64,000 bases of DNA from the NCBI GenBank assembly GCA_963585895.1, contig OY757934.1, forward strand, positions 43,955,513-44,019,512, read 5' to 3'. This stretch comes from Sepioteuthis lessoniana (Eukaryota; Mollusca; Cephalopoda; Myopsida; Loliginidae). This document shows, in pieces, positions 1 through 61,411 of this stretch. The position numbers and the translations under genes are program-made. The notes below the pieces were generated by a model. The model was not told the origin of the DNA, searched no databases, and was given only the letters and a program-made list of their open reading frames with translations. The first letter of the stretch is position 1; each line of letters begins with the position of its first letter.

Positions 1-1181
1 ACATTAGGTTTATAATTCCCAAAAATTCGCTCTGAATTGTTCGGCAAGGACACATCGTGCCATGGAAAAGGCATTTGGTTGGAAGGTGCTTCTGATTAAA
101 ACCATCCGGAAATTGCAGGTTCAATCCCAAGAATAAGTAATAATAACAAGGAATAGTTACAATAACTTAACACTTTTACCCACTGATATTTAACAGAATT
201 GGAACAGTCTACCCTTATTGTTCAAATAAAAGGTTCACTTCAAGATTCTGTGTGGACTCCCGAGTTCGAAGTGAAACACCTGAAGAAAGCCGAAGAGTAT
301 ATCGGCCGAAACGTTGTGAGAACAACAGTAAAGATGCGGCCAAGAGTCCGAATATTCTAAGTAATAACAACTTAATATTTAGTCGAATACTCTTCAAACA
401 TGAAGAAGAAAAATAAGTTGAAAAGTGACTTATTTTCAATTACAAGACATGTTGAAAAATATTGAGAATGAAGCTGTATTTACCAAGATAGAAATCAACA
501 ATGAATGAAACGTTCGTTTACTTCAAAATACGAGACGTATCGAAAAAGTGTCGAGACTGAAGCAGTGTTTACCAAAACTGAAATCAACAATGCTGGAAAC
601 GTCCATTTTTTTCAAAATACAAGTTGCGTTGAATAAGTATCGAGACTGAAGCTGTACTTACCAAGATAAAAATCAACAAAACGTTTATTTTCTTCAAAAT
701 ACGAACCTTATCAAAAAATTATCGAGATTAAAGCTGAATTTAATATGATAGAAATTTTTTTTATCATGTCCTGCTTTCTAGCCAAAAATGTCTTGATTGA
801 ATACTCTTCGACCGTTAAGAAAATATACTAAAGTGTAGTCTTAAATGCTATTTGAATTCCCATTTTATATCTCATGAGCACGTCTTTCATTAACGATGCC
901 TTAATCACTCTGTGGAGACTTAGATATAGAGAAGAGGTAATATGACTCTACGTCTATACCCCGTTTAGCCACAGGCTACCGTGGTCGAATTGGGTAAACC
1001 ATTATTCATGAAAGGTAATTTTCTAGATTATCCAATGCTTGTTTTAGCCTCATCGAAAATTATTTCTTTAAACCTACTTCATGCTACTTTCAAGGTCATA
1101 TGATAATGAACATAAAATGTTTTGACATAAAGTGACCATAAGTTGAAGAAAAAAGTAAATGTGAAATTACTTTTCTTATTT
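1..1181. other. 5' flank or upstream intron, no gene seen
   Basis: No transglutaminase N-terminal exon could be recognised by eye. The stretch holds the 89-bp tandem repeat (434-760) and otherwise AT-rich sequence. Since exon a begins with an acceptor, this region is most likely the 3' part of an upstream intron. Confidence 0.5.
434..760. repeat. Tandem repeat, about 89-bp unit, four copies
   Basis: The phrase TTCAAAATACGA with variants recurs at about 434, 522, 611 and 693. Each time it is followed by 'ATCGAGA(C/T)TGAAGC' and 'GAAATCAACAA'. Spacing is 82-89 bp. Copies have diverged by several substitutions. Confidence 0.75.
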
Positions 1182-1453
1182 GAGGTGATGAGCTTAGCGC
1201 CTCGGTTATCGTCCATCAAATGGAATCAGCGGCTTCTTGACGAGGCTGTGTGTGTTTCACTTCACGCTTATACACTTAGGATAGTCGTGATTTCATTTGT
1301 CCTCCTTCCAGCTACGGTAGAGCAGACTGAGTTTTTTCTTTTTAACTTTGGCAAGCCAGTTTAGAAGGAAAACTTTAAATTCAAATCAGCTTTACTCAGC
1401 TGAAAAATTGACCTTGTTTCTTGCTCATGGGTGAGTGGTTAAGTAAATACATA
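1182..1453 (+). repeat. SINE-1 copy, diverged
   Basis: It aligns along its length with the better SINE-1 copies (for example 28451-28737): 'GACGAGGCTG', a middle part ending 'AGAGCAGACTGAG', 'GAAGGAAAACTTT' and a tail 'AAATTGACCTTG...GGTTAAGTAAATACATA'. The tRNA-like head is poorly preserved. Confidence 0.6.
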
Positions 1454-1993
1454 CTTTTCTAATTTGTGAGTTCAAATATTATAAGACTATTACAGATAAT
1501 CTGATCGACTGAAAATACTGCACCTACTTGTGTATCGGTCGAATTTTGAAGACCTAATTTTTCGGCAAAAAATTGGGTGTCGACTTAAACATCAGGGATT
1601 TTTTGTAAGGTTGAAATTTAAGAATAATAGAAAAGAATAGGGGCAAAAATTGGCTTCAAAAATTACTTCTAAATTTCAGATTCATGACTATAAATCAAGA
1701 ATCGACCTATATCAGACATGGTTAATATTTTTTGTCAAGCAGGTCACATGAGACATGGCTCCTCATCAGGCCCGACTAAGAAATTCAAGGTAACCTTTCA
1801 ATGAATGAAACGTTTGAGATACGAATTCTCGTCCTCCTTTCTAGCAGGATTTGATTTGGTTTGGTTTAGTTTCTTGTATGAAGATGAAGGGACATAGGTT
1901 AAAAATTAAGAATAATGATTGACAAATCGTCCCCAAAACAAATAAATAAATAATGTTAACAGTGACTCACAGCATTTTTTTCTGTTTGTGCAG

Positions 1994-52189
<50,196 letters not shown>

Positions 52190-52675
52190 TGACAACCTAC
52201 AATAAAGAAGTTGGGCGGGACAGATAGACAGAGGGTGGAAAAAGACAGGCAGAGGCATAATGAAGAGAAAAAAAATGAAAGAATAGCTGCAGTTTAGTTT
52301 GGTTTAAAAAGGAAAAGTTTTTGTAAAGTATTTTGAAAATGATTTATGTAGACAAAGTGTGCATTGCCCTAAGGAAGAAACTTTTGCAAAATAATGAAGA
52401 CATTTGTTTGTCCTTTGGGAAGAAGGGAGAAAAGTGGGAATGAAAGAAGTGAAAAGAATCATGTGAAAGTAGTAAAAGAAAAAAAAGAGAGAAAAGGAAT
52501 TGGTATAAAGTGTATGAAAAGGATATAAGAAGGATAGAAGAAGTAAAACTGAGAAGAAAGAAAGAAAGACAGAAAGAAAGACAGAAAAAAGGTATTGTAA
52601 GGAGAAAGAAAGAAAGGTATTGTAAGGAGAAAGAAAGAAAGAAAAAAAAGAAAGAAAGAAAAAGGTATTGTAAGG

Positions 52676-52710
<35 letters not shown>

Positions 52711-53028
52711 AAAAGGTATTGTAAGGAGAAAGAAAGAAAGAAAGAAAGAAAGAAGGGACAAAAGTAAATAAATAATAAACAGAAGAAAACAATGTAAAGA
52801 AAAAAAAAGAAGATTTAAAATTCTAAAAATAATGTGTGTAGAAAGAAAGAAAGAAAGAAAGATTGTGAATATAGTTTTATTAATACAAAAGAAAAAAGAA
52901 AGAAAACAAATGTAATAAAAAATGACAGTAAAAGATATATAGAAGAAAGAGAAAGAAATTTTGAAAGAATAAGAAAAAGAAAAAGAAAGATTTGAAAGAA
53001 TAAGAAAAAGAAAATAAAAAGGAAAAGA

Positions 53029-53079
<51 letters not shown>

Positions 53080-53850
53080 AAGTAAACAATAAAATGATAT
53101 TTGAAAGAGTTGTAAGAAAGAAAAATGAATAAAGAATTGAAAGATAGAATCATATGAAGAAAGAAAGAAAGAAAGAAAGAAAAATGAATCTAATCCAAAA
53201 ACTGAAAGAAAGAAAGAAAGAAAGAAAGATTAATCTCATTCTGAATCAAAAAAGATGTTGATGTGTCTTGAGTTGCCTTCTCAGTTGATAAATTTTCTTT
53301 TAATTTACAAAAGCCAAATCCTTTTTTTCATTGTCTGCAGAAAATGTATGCCTGATTTTAAAAAAGGAAAAAAAAAAAAAAGGAAAGGAAGCATTTTTAC
53401 AATCAGTATCTCCAATGATTAATGGTCAGTAATTTGAATCCTGGTAATCAATTATCTGAAAATGATCACTGGTTAACCAGTCACAAAATGTATCAGAAAA
53501 ATGCACAAAAAACAAAGCAAAACAAACAAATATTAAATCAATATGAATAAAATAATACTATTGACAAAATGGTGGGAAAATAAACTGTTTTTTTTTTCTT
53601 GTATTTTTCTTGTTTTGTATGTATTTTCAAATTGCTAAAATAAAGAAACATTATCAAAAACCAAAAATATTCACCCACTCCCACATTAAAAAAACCCTCT
53701 GCAATTCTGAAACTTGTTCTAACTACAGTTCACTTTTGTGTCATCTGTTGAAATTAAACCATTTCTTTATATTTACTGTTATTGTTTTGTTTTTTTTTTC
53801 AGTCCATTCTCTCCCTATTGGGTGTAAATAGTGTGAATAAAATTTAATCC
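52190..53850 (+). other. Probable 3' UTR of the transglutaminase gene
   Basis: No recognisable transposon lies directly after the stop. The strand is strongly purine-rich, with GAAA tracts from about 52550 to 53230. Canonical AATAAA signals occur at 52767-52772 and 53836-53841. Where the transcript really ends cannot be decided from sequence. The R4 repeat starting near 53998 sets a plausible outer limit. Confidence 0.5.
52553..53230. repeat. Purine-only GAAA array with a repeated GGTATTGTAAGGA word
   Basis: GAAA units are interspersed with four copies of GGTATTGTAAGGAGAAAG between 52591 and 52735. Cleaner (GAAA)n runs are at 53036-53076, 53159-53180 and 53205-53227. It lies in the presumed 3' UTR. 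Confidence 0.9.
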
Positions 53851-53997
53851 TTTCCTAAGAAACACTGTTCAGTTTACAACAAAATTCAATTATACCGAGT
53901 CATACAGGTGTTGGAAAAAGAAAGATATAAAAACCAATATGGAGGAGTGTTTAAATATTTATTATAATGGTTCACTCTGTATGAACTTCATATGACA

Positions 53998-54490
53998 GAG
54001 GATTTGGATTGGCTTTTTTGTTAAATGGTATATCAACCTTCGTGGGTTATTTGATGCCAAAGCCATCCTTTTTCATTTTTTGTGTAGCTGTTTCTTAAGA
54101 GTTTTTTTTTAATGTTCATGGTCCTACCAAATATGAATAATCTTAAAAGATATCAATTTGACCCATTGATGGGATCCTAACAAATACAACCACTCAAGGT
54201 CAGAGTGGACTTGGAAGTAATGGGTCAGAGTAAACCTGGAAGGGAAGACAATGAAATGGGTTCTCCATTCTCTCTGGAGTTTCAAAACTGGAGCCTCAAT
54301 AAAGAATGCAGTTCAGCGTCCTTTCAGGATACTTCTACTTTTTGGTGGGGAGGTCTTACCCATGTGCCAGGGATACAGTCAATGTACTCCAAGCCTTGCT
54401 GACAGAGCAGTCTAAAATTTAAGAGATTTTGTGAAATGACCTTGTGTCAAGTCCTGTCTGGGGGGAGGCAGCGACAAATATAGGCAATGT
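53998..54490 (-). repeat. R4 copy
   Basis: 'AATGGTATATCAACCTTCGTG', 'CCATTGATGGGATCCTAAC', 'AGGTCTTACCCATGTGCCAG' and 'CCTTGTGTCAAGTCCTGTC'. The phrase 'GGTCAGAGT(G/A)(G/A)AC' is duplicated at 54201 and 54225. Confidence 0.7.
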
Positions 54491-54794
54491 ATCTCTGTTA
54501 ACATCCTTGTACAAAAAACCCTTTTTCATTTTATGTTATGACTCAAGCTATTATTACAATAACCCCCCACCCAGTAACATTACAATACATTGTGAACCCA
54601 TTGTTTTGACAAATCTTTTCTCTGATCTTCCTCAGGTGTCCCATCAGTTTGGAAAACCAAAGGTTATATTTTTTTCGAAGTGTGAAACAGAATTTAAATT
54701 ATATTCAAATTAAATAAAAAAATAAATATAGAAGGCTGTGGAACGGTGCAACCAAAAGATTGTTTTGACAATAAACTTAGACTTATCTTGTGAC

Positions 54795-55712
54795 CTGGTT
54801 TTAGTCATTAGAGTGCTATTCATGTAGCATGTCCCAGGCAAGAATAGCTTGGAGAAGCTTATCCCTCTCCAGGTCTACAACTGATTTAAATTCAGAGTTT
54901 TTCTTCTTCTTGACAAGTTGCCATACCAAAGTTAAAGAGCTCAGTTTGTTCTACTATTTACCCCAAGCTTAAGAGAAAATAGTTGGTTGGTTGGTTGGTT
55001 GGGTTTTATGGCATATCAACCTTTGTAGGTTATATAACACCAAATCCATTTTATGCAAATAGTCAGCTCTATTTCAAACAATTCAGTACAGTTTAATTGT
55101 CAAAACAGTTCTAATTCAGCTAATTCAGTTTAGTATAAGTACAGATTTTGTTTACACACAGTTAAATGCCAAAACAGTTCAATATAAAATAATTCAATTT
55201 AGTGTAAGTACAGTTTCACTGTCAAAAACAGTTCCATTTCAAAAAATTCAGTTTAACATAAGCATACTGTTTAAATGTAAGTACAGTTTGTCAAAAACAT
55301 TTCTATTTAAGCAATTCAGTTTAGTCAAACACTTCAAATTCCAACAATTCAATTTCACATAAGTATGCAGTTTCTTCTATTTAACCTATAAATAGGGCCC
55401 TTTTAGGTGCTACTATTCCAGGCCAGAGGGGACCTGGGAGCAATGGCAATGTAGGGGTGCTCTGCATTCCCCAAAGCTCCTGCATCACTAGAACCTCAAC
55501 ATCTGATTGTTTAGTGTCATACTCAGGACACTCATTGGGGGGACTTACCCCTCTGTAGAGAAGCAGTTGGTGTATCCTAAAGCCCCAGCCGACTGGGCAA
55601 GAAAATAGCTGGAGTCATACTTTTTTCAGGAGTATTAGCACTATGTGCAATGCAAACAGTCTTGTTGAGGATTAAACTTGGGTATCTGAGTTCACTTTAA
55701 CAATAACCAGTA
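54795..55712 (-). repeat. SINE-1 copy split by an R4
   Basis: The left part to 54982 reads in reverse the SINE-1 3' half (AGTTGCCATACCAAAGTTAA, CAGTTTGTTCTACTATTTAC). The right part from 55600 continues 'TGGAGTCATACTTTTTTCAG' and 'AAACAGTCTTGTTGAGG'. Confidence 0.85.
54983..55599 (-). repeat. R4 long copy inserted with 9-bp duplication
   Basis: AGAAAATAG flanks both ends (54974-54982, 55600-55608). Starts TTGGTTGGTTGGTTGGG and ends CCAGCCGACTGGGCA. Internal 'AATTCAGTTTAGTATAAGTA' subrepeats as in the 12885 copy. Confidence 0.87.
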
Positions 55713-55736
55713 CAACAATGCTAAATAAAGAGATTC

Positions 55737-56304
55737 AATAATACAAAGAAAATAATTTGAACTATTTCAAATTTATTTTCGATTTTATTTACAATTCAGA
55801 ATTAAATTACCATAAGCAGGTGAAATTTAGAAATGAATGCAGTCTAGGAATGGTTAACTTCTTTGCTTTTCCCCAAATGAAAAAAAAAAGATTCAAACAA
55901 GCCTGAAAATCTTTCTTTCTTTTCCACTCATCAGCACAGGAGTTAAGATTGGAACTCTTCAACAGGAGGTTAAAAGATTTTGGTACAATTGAAAAAATTT
56001 TATTCTTAAAATAGTTTTTGTAAATTTCTAAATTATGAAGAGTTATAGCCCCTGGATTCATCAAAGAATTTGTCATGGTCAATACAAGTTGAGTTTTGAT
56101 CTTAGTGACCAACTTATATAATTAGTCAAAATTGCTAATATTATATGATCATCAGAATATACAAATCAAAGCATTTTAAGAAAATTGCACATGAGGCAAT
56201 GAATCAATGAATAAATAATATATTTTGTAGCAATATCTATGCTTAAAAGTTTCAATTTACCAAAGCAAATTTGCTGAAACAAAATTCTTAATTCATCTAA
56301 ATTT
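55737..56304 (-). other. Possible 3' UTR of a minus-strand gene
   Basis: Non-repetitive-looking sequence downstream of the candidate exon at 56305. Minus-strand AATAAA-type signals lie near 55795-55770. The 101-codon frame at 55807-56112 has no recognised domain. Confidence 0.3.
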
Positions 56305-56438
56305 CTAAAATGAAGCTTGATAGTCTTTATCACTTATAGTATTCAGATTATTGTCTTCATCTTTATTGTTATATTCATAACACTTTGGCTGATGTGTCCT
56401 TCTGCCTTCTTCATGTGTTTCTTGTTGAACTCGGGAGC
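56305..56438 (-). CDS. Candidate terminal exon of an unknown minus-strand gene
   Basis: On the minus strand a T-run ending in ag is followed by an open frame of 2 nt plus 43 codons and TAG (56307-56305). Reading starts SRVQQETHEEGRRTHQPKCY and continues with an acidic, Asn-rich end (NNKDEDNNLNTISDKDYQ). It is hydrophilic with no repeat character. No family is recognised and no upstream exon was found, so this is tentative. Confidence 0.3.
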
Positions 56439-56439
56439 C

Positions 56440-57265
56440 TAAAAAAATAATAGGGAAGAAAATTGGAGAATAAGACATTTTAAAGAAGCACTTATGTTGA
56501 GCAAAAGTGACCTTTTGAGTAGACCTGTGAGATCAGGCAGAGGTTAGGGCAAGTTGTGTCACCGTTTTTTATCTGACTCCATTCTGAGGTTATTCTATTT
56601 TTATCCCACGTTGTCTTGTTGATGTAACTCCTTGAACAAGAAGGCCCAAAAAGAATTATACAAAAGAAGACAGCAACAGATGGGAGACAAAGACGTTTTT
56701 TTTTTTTTTCCTTTATTTCCTGGGTTCAACAACCATTCAATGGGTGAGGGAATTTTACCTGAATACAATTGAAATGGTTGAATCTCCAAGTCAAGGTGTT
56801 TAAAAATACGATAATTGTTTCTTGGTATATATATGTCCTCATTTGTTGTTATAAAGTTTTAACAATGTGTTAGTTACTTTTGGTAGTTTGTCCAAGTCCA
56901 ATGTTTTAGTTCGTAGTTCAATAGGTCCATTTCATAGCTTTTTGTATTTTGGCATACTGTTAACCAAGACAGGTGCCACTAGTGAAAGGACTAGCCAACG
57001 CATCGTCCAAAGATGAAACGCGTTGCATCCCTCTAGTTAGCAAGGCGTTGTCACTCCGCTGGACACTGGGTACCAGCAAGCCCATGTTTTCAGGTATATG
57101 TAGATTGCCCTTCCTGTCAGAGGCCTCCTGGGAGATTGTTATTTTTTAATTTTATTTATTATATTTTGCATTTATTTTATTTTTTATTTTTTTTATGTTA
57201 TTGGATTTTTTATTCATTATTCAATCCTCCACACACACACATAAAAAACCACCCGTAAAAACAAA
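56440..57265. other. No gene seen
   Basis: AT-rich; T-runs at 56698-56709 and 57180-57195. Part of 56930-57120 is more GC-rich, with unfamiliar sequence (CGCATCGTCCAAAGATGAAACG). Confidence 0.4.
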
Positions 57266-57267
57266 TT

Positions 57268-57512
57268 ACATTTGGTTTGGTTTCTTTGTCTTATTGGCTT
57301 ATCAACCTTCATGAGTTATTTAAAGCCAAAGCCATTTCTATAGAAGAACATTAGTGGCATTATTTAACCTATTGCTGGGGAATAAAACAGTTCATACATT
57401 TCCCGAGGTTTCTATTCCAAAAGTGAATGTCATTGTGCAATTGGAGTTTGAACTCACTTACTACAATGTAGCAGTTCAGCACATTAGCCACTACACTACA
57501 GAGACTTGTTCC
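57268..57512 (-). repeat. SINE-2 copy, full length
   Basis: Plus reading 'GGTTTGGTTTCTTTGTCTTA' to the head 'TTAGCCACTACACTACAGAG', with 'GAGTTTGAACTCACTTACTAC' in between. Confidence 0.85.
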
Positions 57513-57647
57513 AAGATAAGTTAAATAAAATTGCTTTTAAAATACATTAAAAACTTTATTCTTTCTGTACAAAACATAGTTTTTTTGGAAACAACCTCAT
57601 TAAAGGAGAATAAGATATGTAAAAAATTGTTTTCTTTAAATTGCACA

Positions 57648-58310
57648 TGTTATATTTTGACCTTCGACCCGGCCCAAGAATGCTATTCCAAGGTGATGCA
57701 CCGGAGGGAAGTGATGCATTCCAATGGCCAGTAGTCGAGGGAGATCGCGTGGGCGGATTAAGGCTTATAATATGGGACAAGGTGAAGGTCCCACGGTGCC
57801 ACTACAGTGATGCACCGGAGGAGAGTGACCTGTGAACTGCATGACAGTTGTTTCCACTTGATGACGATTAAACATTCGATTTCAAAGATCCAGTGGGCGA
57901 TCGTGTGGGCGTTGAATTATTATTTAACTCAGTTGAGTTCGACGAGCCAAAGCAGTTGCCAGGAGAGTTCAAGACAGTTAGAGACAAGGTGTGGTAGGGA
58001 AAGCCACACCCGACTGAGAGGGCCCTCGGGAACCCCGATGGAGTGGACCCCAGCATCAGGAGAACAAGAAAGACACAATGTGACGTTCATAACAGTGGGG
58101 TCAAAATATTGCAGTTATGTTCGGTCTCCAGCTCCCTCTCACAGTAAAACCCCACGCAACCTTTCGAAACCTTACAAATAAAGTTAGAGGTAAAATATTG
58201 TTAAAGAAGCCTTCATGCGTCATTTATTCCTGTGTCCTTCTGCATGCGTCTGTCTTTGTCACTGCGTTTAATTATTGTGTCGTTATGATACTGCACATGA
58301 CAATACAACA
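57648..58310 (+). mobile_element. Solo LTR, 663 bp, TSD caca
   Basis: Starts TGTTATATTTTGACC and ends GACAATACAACA; flanked by CACA (57644-57647, 58311-58314). Internal direct repeat: 'GGTGATGCACCGGAGG' near 57692 and 'AGTGATGCACCGGAGG' near 57808. Shares its 3' half with 3564-4308 (reverse) and 36724-37226. AAATAAAG occurs near 58177. Confidence 0.85.
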
Positions 58311-58387
58311 CACATACTTCAATCATAATTTTTGTATAAATCATTTTCTATATTACTGATTTTAGATTACTCACTTACTAGCAAGTT

Positions 58388-58612
58388 GGAGTTGTCCCCA
58401 TGACATAATTGGTAAAGTGCTGAACTAAAGCCTTGAAGTTAACAAGTTCAAAACCCAATTGTGTTCATTTTGCCCTTAGGAAAAGATATGAACCCCTTTC
58501 TCCCAGTGATTGGTTAAATAGTGCCACTATTGTTTGACAAGGATGGCTTAGGCAATAAGTAATCCATGAAAGTTGACATGCCATTAAACAAAGAAATTAA
58601 ACCATACTTCCA
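58388..58612 (+). repeat. SINE-2 copy, full length
   Basis: tRNA-like head 'CCCCATGACATAATTGGTAA', B box 'AAGTTCAAAACCC', tail 'CATGCCATTAAACAAAGAAA'. Confidence 0.85.
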
Positions 58613-58617
58613 AATAA

Positions 58618-58905
58618 ATGAGGCATACTTAGTATAATGGTTATCATCATAGGAAATGGTATCAGCAATCTGAGTTCAAAACCTGGATGAGGCTGTTTGC
58701 ATTTCAGTATGTGCTAATGCCCTAATTGCTTTTCCTCTAAGCTACGGGTGAATAGTAGGGAAGAGTGAGTTCTTTCAAATTGTTTAGGCCACCAGTCTAG
58801 AAGAAATTAAATTTTGATTTCCCTGAAAACCAGCTTTACTCCACTAAAAAAAAAATTGACCTTGTGTCCCATCCTGCCCATGGAGGAGGGGTTGGGTAAA
58901 TACAT
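58618..58905 (+). repeat. SINE-1 copy, full length
   Basis: Head 'CTTAGTATAATGGTTATCATC', B box 'GAGTTCAAAACCTGG', tail 'GGAGGAGGGGTTGGGTAAAT'. It follows the SINE-2 copy after 5 bases, in the same orientation. Confidence 0.85.
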
Positions 58906-59045
58906 TACTTGCAAATGAATAAGAATCAACATTAACTCTGTGTTTACGCTACCCTAACTTAAATATATATGTTTAATCAATGATATTCTGCATGTTTTGT
59001 TCATAGAAATAGCAAAATATATCATCAATATTAATATTAATATCA

Positions 59046-59078
<33 letters not shown>

Positions 59079-59079
59079 G

Positions 59080-59338
59080 ACTCATTGGTCTAGCGGGTAG
59101 AGTGTTTGCCAATGGTCTGGGAGACCTGGGTTCAATCCCAGGTCATGTCATACCAAAGACTTTAAAAATGGTACTTGATACCTCCTTGCTTAACACTCAG
59201 CATTATAAGGTATGTATCAAGAATAAAGTGGAGCAATCCTGGGAAAGGAGTAGCGCCCTCCCCTACACCTTGGTGTAGTAGCTATTGAAAAGAGAGCCTT
59301 CTGGTCGCCCTCGACTACGGTCGCCAACTTTACAACTT
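59080..59338 (+). repeat. SINE-3, best full-length copy
   Basis: tRNA-like head 'TTGGTCTAGCGGGTAGAGTG' (A box), B box 'GGGTTCAATCCCAGG', body 'CCCTACACCTTGGTGTAG', tail 'CGGTCGCCAACTTTAC'. Between (CA)n(TA)n upstream and (TA)n downstream. Confidence 0.93.
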
Positions 59339-59584
59339 TATATATATATATATGTTTGTAATATTCAGTCAGCGTCCGAAGACAGTGGGTGTGGATTATT
59401 CTTGTATAGAATATTTGAGGAATATCCTATAAATCTATGTGAGTGCTTGATGTATAGCTATTGTTACAACACCAGAGAATTAAAAAATTTTTCTCTTTTC
59501 TTTTTTGTTTTTCCATCATACACATATGAACTGTTACATTTGCTGTTCCTCAACCTCATGTATAGCATGTAAAAAGTCATCTGA

Positions 59585-59799
59585 TGAGACGGAGAATATA
59601 ATGATATTCTCCGCTGAAATAAATTTATCATGACAATCAATATAAGATATTCAATATATATAAATATATATATATAAGATATTCAATATATATAAATATA
59701 TATATAAATTTATCATGACAATCAATATAAGATATTCTCCGCTGAAATAAATTTATCATTACAACTTAACCAGGTTTGAGTTTCCTTCTAATTACACTA

Positions 59800-59856
<57 letters not shown>
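59585..59856. repeat. Locally duplicated A/T-rich block and (TA)n
   Basis: 'AATAAATTTATCATGACAAT' plus CAATATAAGATATTC occurs at about 59620 and 59705. 'GATATTCTCCGCTGAAATAA' occurs at 59602 and 59733. (TA)n is at 59803-59856. Confidence 0.85.
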
Positions 59857-59862
<6 letters not shown>

Positions 59863-60859
59863 TTTGGCAGCATTTCTTCATTAATACAAATTTCGTTGAA
59901 CATAATAGAGATTTTCTGTTGTTTCAAACCGACTTTCACTGGGACTGCAAAAACAGGCACGTAACAAGAATAATAAAAAAAATATATAAAATTGCGAGAA
60001 TGTCCCAAGGTTTGATAAAAAAAAAGGGTGAACTATGGGAAGGGAATTTCTCCAATCGAAGATTCTCAGTAAATCACAGCAGAATAAGCGACAAGCACTC
60101 ACAAAACCAACACAACACAATTTGAAGATTTAACAACAAAATTTATTATAACATTGACAACTTAATTAGGGAAAAATCAGAATAAAAAAAAGGCTTTAAG
60201 AACAAAAGGGGGTGGAAAACTAACGTTATTATGTATATATGAAGTCCGAGACGAAACACAACTCAAACAGATTTACAAGGTAGACACATAGAGGCAAAAG
60301 AAATATGAAACTCACTCAGTGACTTGTTAATAATCTTTTTTCTTTTGTTTTTTTTTCTTTTGTTCCTTTTTTTTCTTTTCTTGAAGAAGCTTGCCACGAG
60401 GAGTTAGGTTTCTGCTATCTTTTTTCTTAACTACATTTCGGGTGTATTGAAACAGAGCTCTTGGATGGATGTGGACGCCTCGAAGTCAAAACCGCTACTA
60501 CTATAGTCACTTTGCCAGTCAAAAACCAGAAGGGTCCTTCCCTGACTCTTAGAGCCGAACACATGGTTGATAAGGTCACCCAAAGTTCACTCCAAGAGTT
60601 CAAGGCTAGCTGAGATGGGTAAATAGTGGAAAGGGGTTGACTTGCAATTCCATTTCTTGTCGTCGTTTTTTTATCTTTTCTCTCCCTCCTTTAGTTCCAT
60701 GAGCCACCGAGCAAATCATGCATGATTAGAAAAGGTACGTTCGGCGCCTCTCCTTCCCAATTTTATTCTTCGTCTCGAAATAATAATGGCAAATAAAACA
60801 CACTTGGTAATGTACATAAAAAATATATTTCTCCTATTTTCTACCCCACGTAACACTGT

Positions 60860-61411
60860 CTACATATTTTCTTCTTGATCCGTTCATATTGCCATATTTC
60901 TTTTATTGTATTCGGCAGGAATTGATTGATGTATTTTCCATAATTGTATATATCCCAAGTACTTTCTGCCCGACTTTGGGCCATCATGCCCAACAACAGA
61001 ATTACAAAAAATTCTCACCAACAACATAACAATATTAGAACATCAAAATAACAAACAAAAACTACAGATTCTTGAAGCACTACATATTAGAAACATGCAA
61101 CCTAAACTTAACAGAATTAATTTTCAAACCAGTGTTAATGTACTTAAATGTCTTTAGCTACTGACACTATTTATAGAAACACATTTAAAAGCAAACGCTG
61201 TACACTCCAACGGTAAAGACGCTCTTACATAGTAGTAATGCAAAAACAAAAGTTACATCACTTTTGTAATAGATCTTCCCCGGATGATGGCCCAAAGTCG
61301 GGCAGAAAGTACTTGAGATATATACAATTATGGAAAATACATCAATCAATTCCTGCCGAATACAATAAAAGCAATACGGCAATATGAACAGATCAAGAAG
61401 AAAATATGTAG
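60860..61411. repeat. 128-bp near-perfect inverted repeat
   Basis: Arms 60860-60987 and 61284-61411 align as reverse complements without gaps, with four mismatches in 128. The spacer is 296 bp. The inner ends read CCGACTTTGGGCCATCAT and ATGATGGCCCAAAGTCGG. A (TA)n tract is at 61446-61473, 35 bp beyond the right arm. Confidence 0.95.

Noticed and set aside
1143..1364. 73-codon frame upstream of exon a as a possible N-terminal exon
   Set aside because: It overlaps a SINE-1 copy and has none of the beta-sandwich sequence expected for a transglutaminase N-terminus.
52304..53153. Long minus-strand frames in the 3' UTR
   Set aside because: Phe-Leu-Ser repeats from (GAAA)n on the other strand.
59080..59140. 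Possible tRNA gene
   Set aside because: A and B boxes are present, but they are the head of SINE-3. The same SINE body follows in every copy, and no clear cloverleaf with an acceptor stem was found.
60430..60613. Open frame of about 60 codons (contains PVKNQKGPSLTLRAEHMVD)
   Set aside because: It looks protein-like but is short, bounded by stops, lacks clear splice sites and matches no family I recognise. It may be a retroelement scrap.
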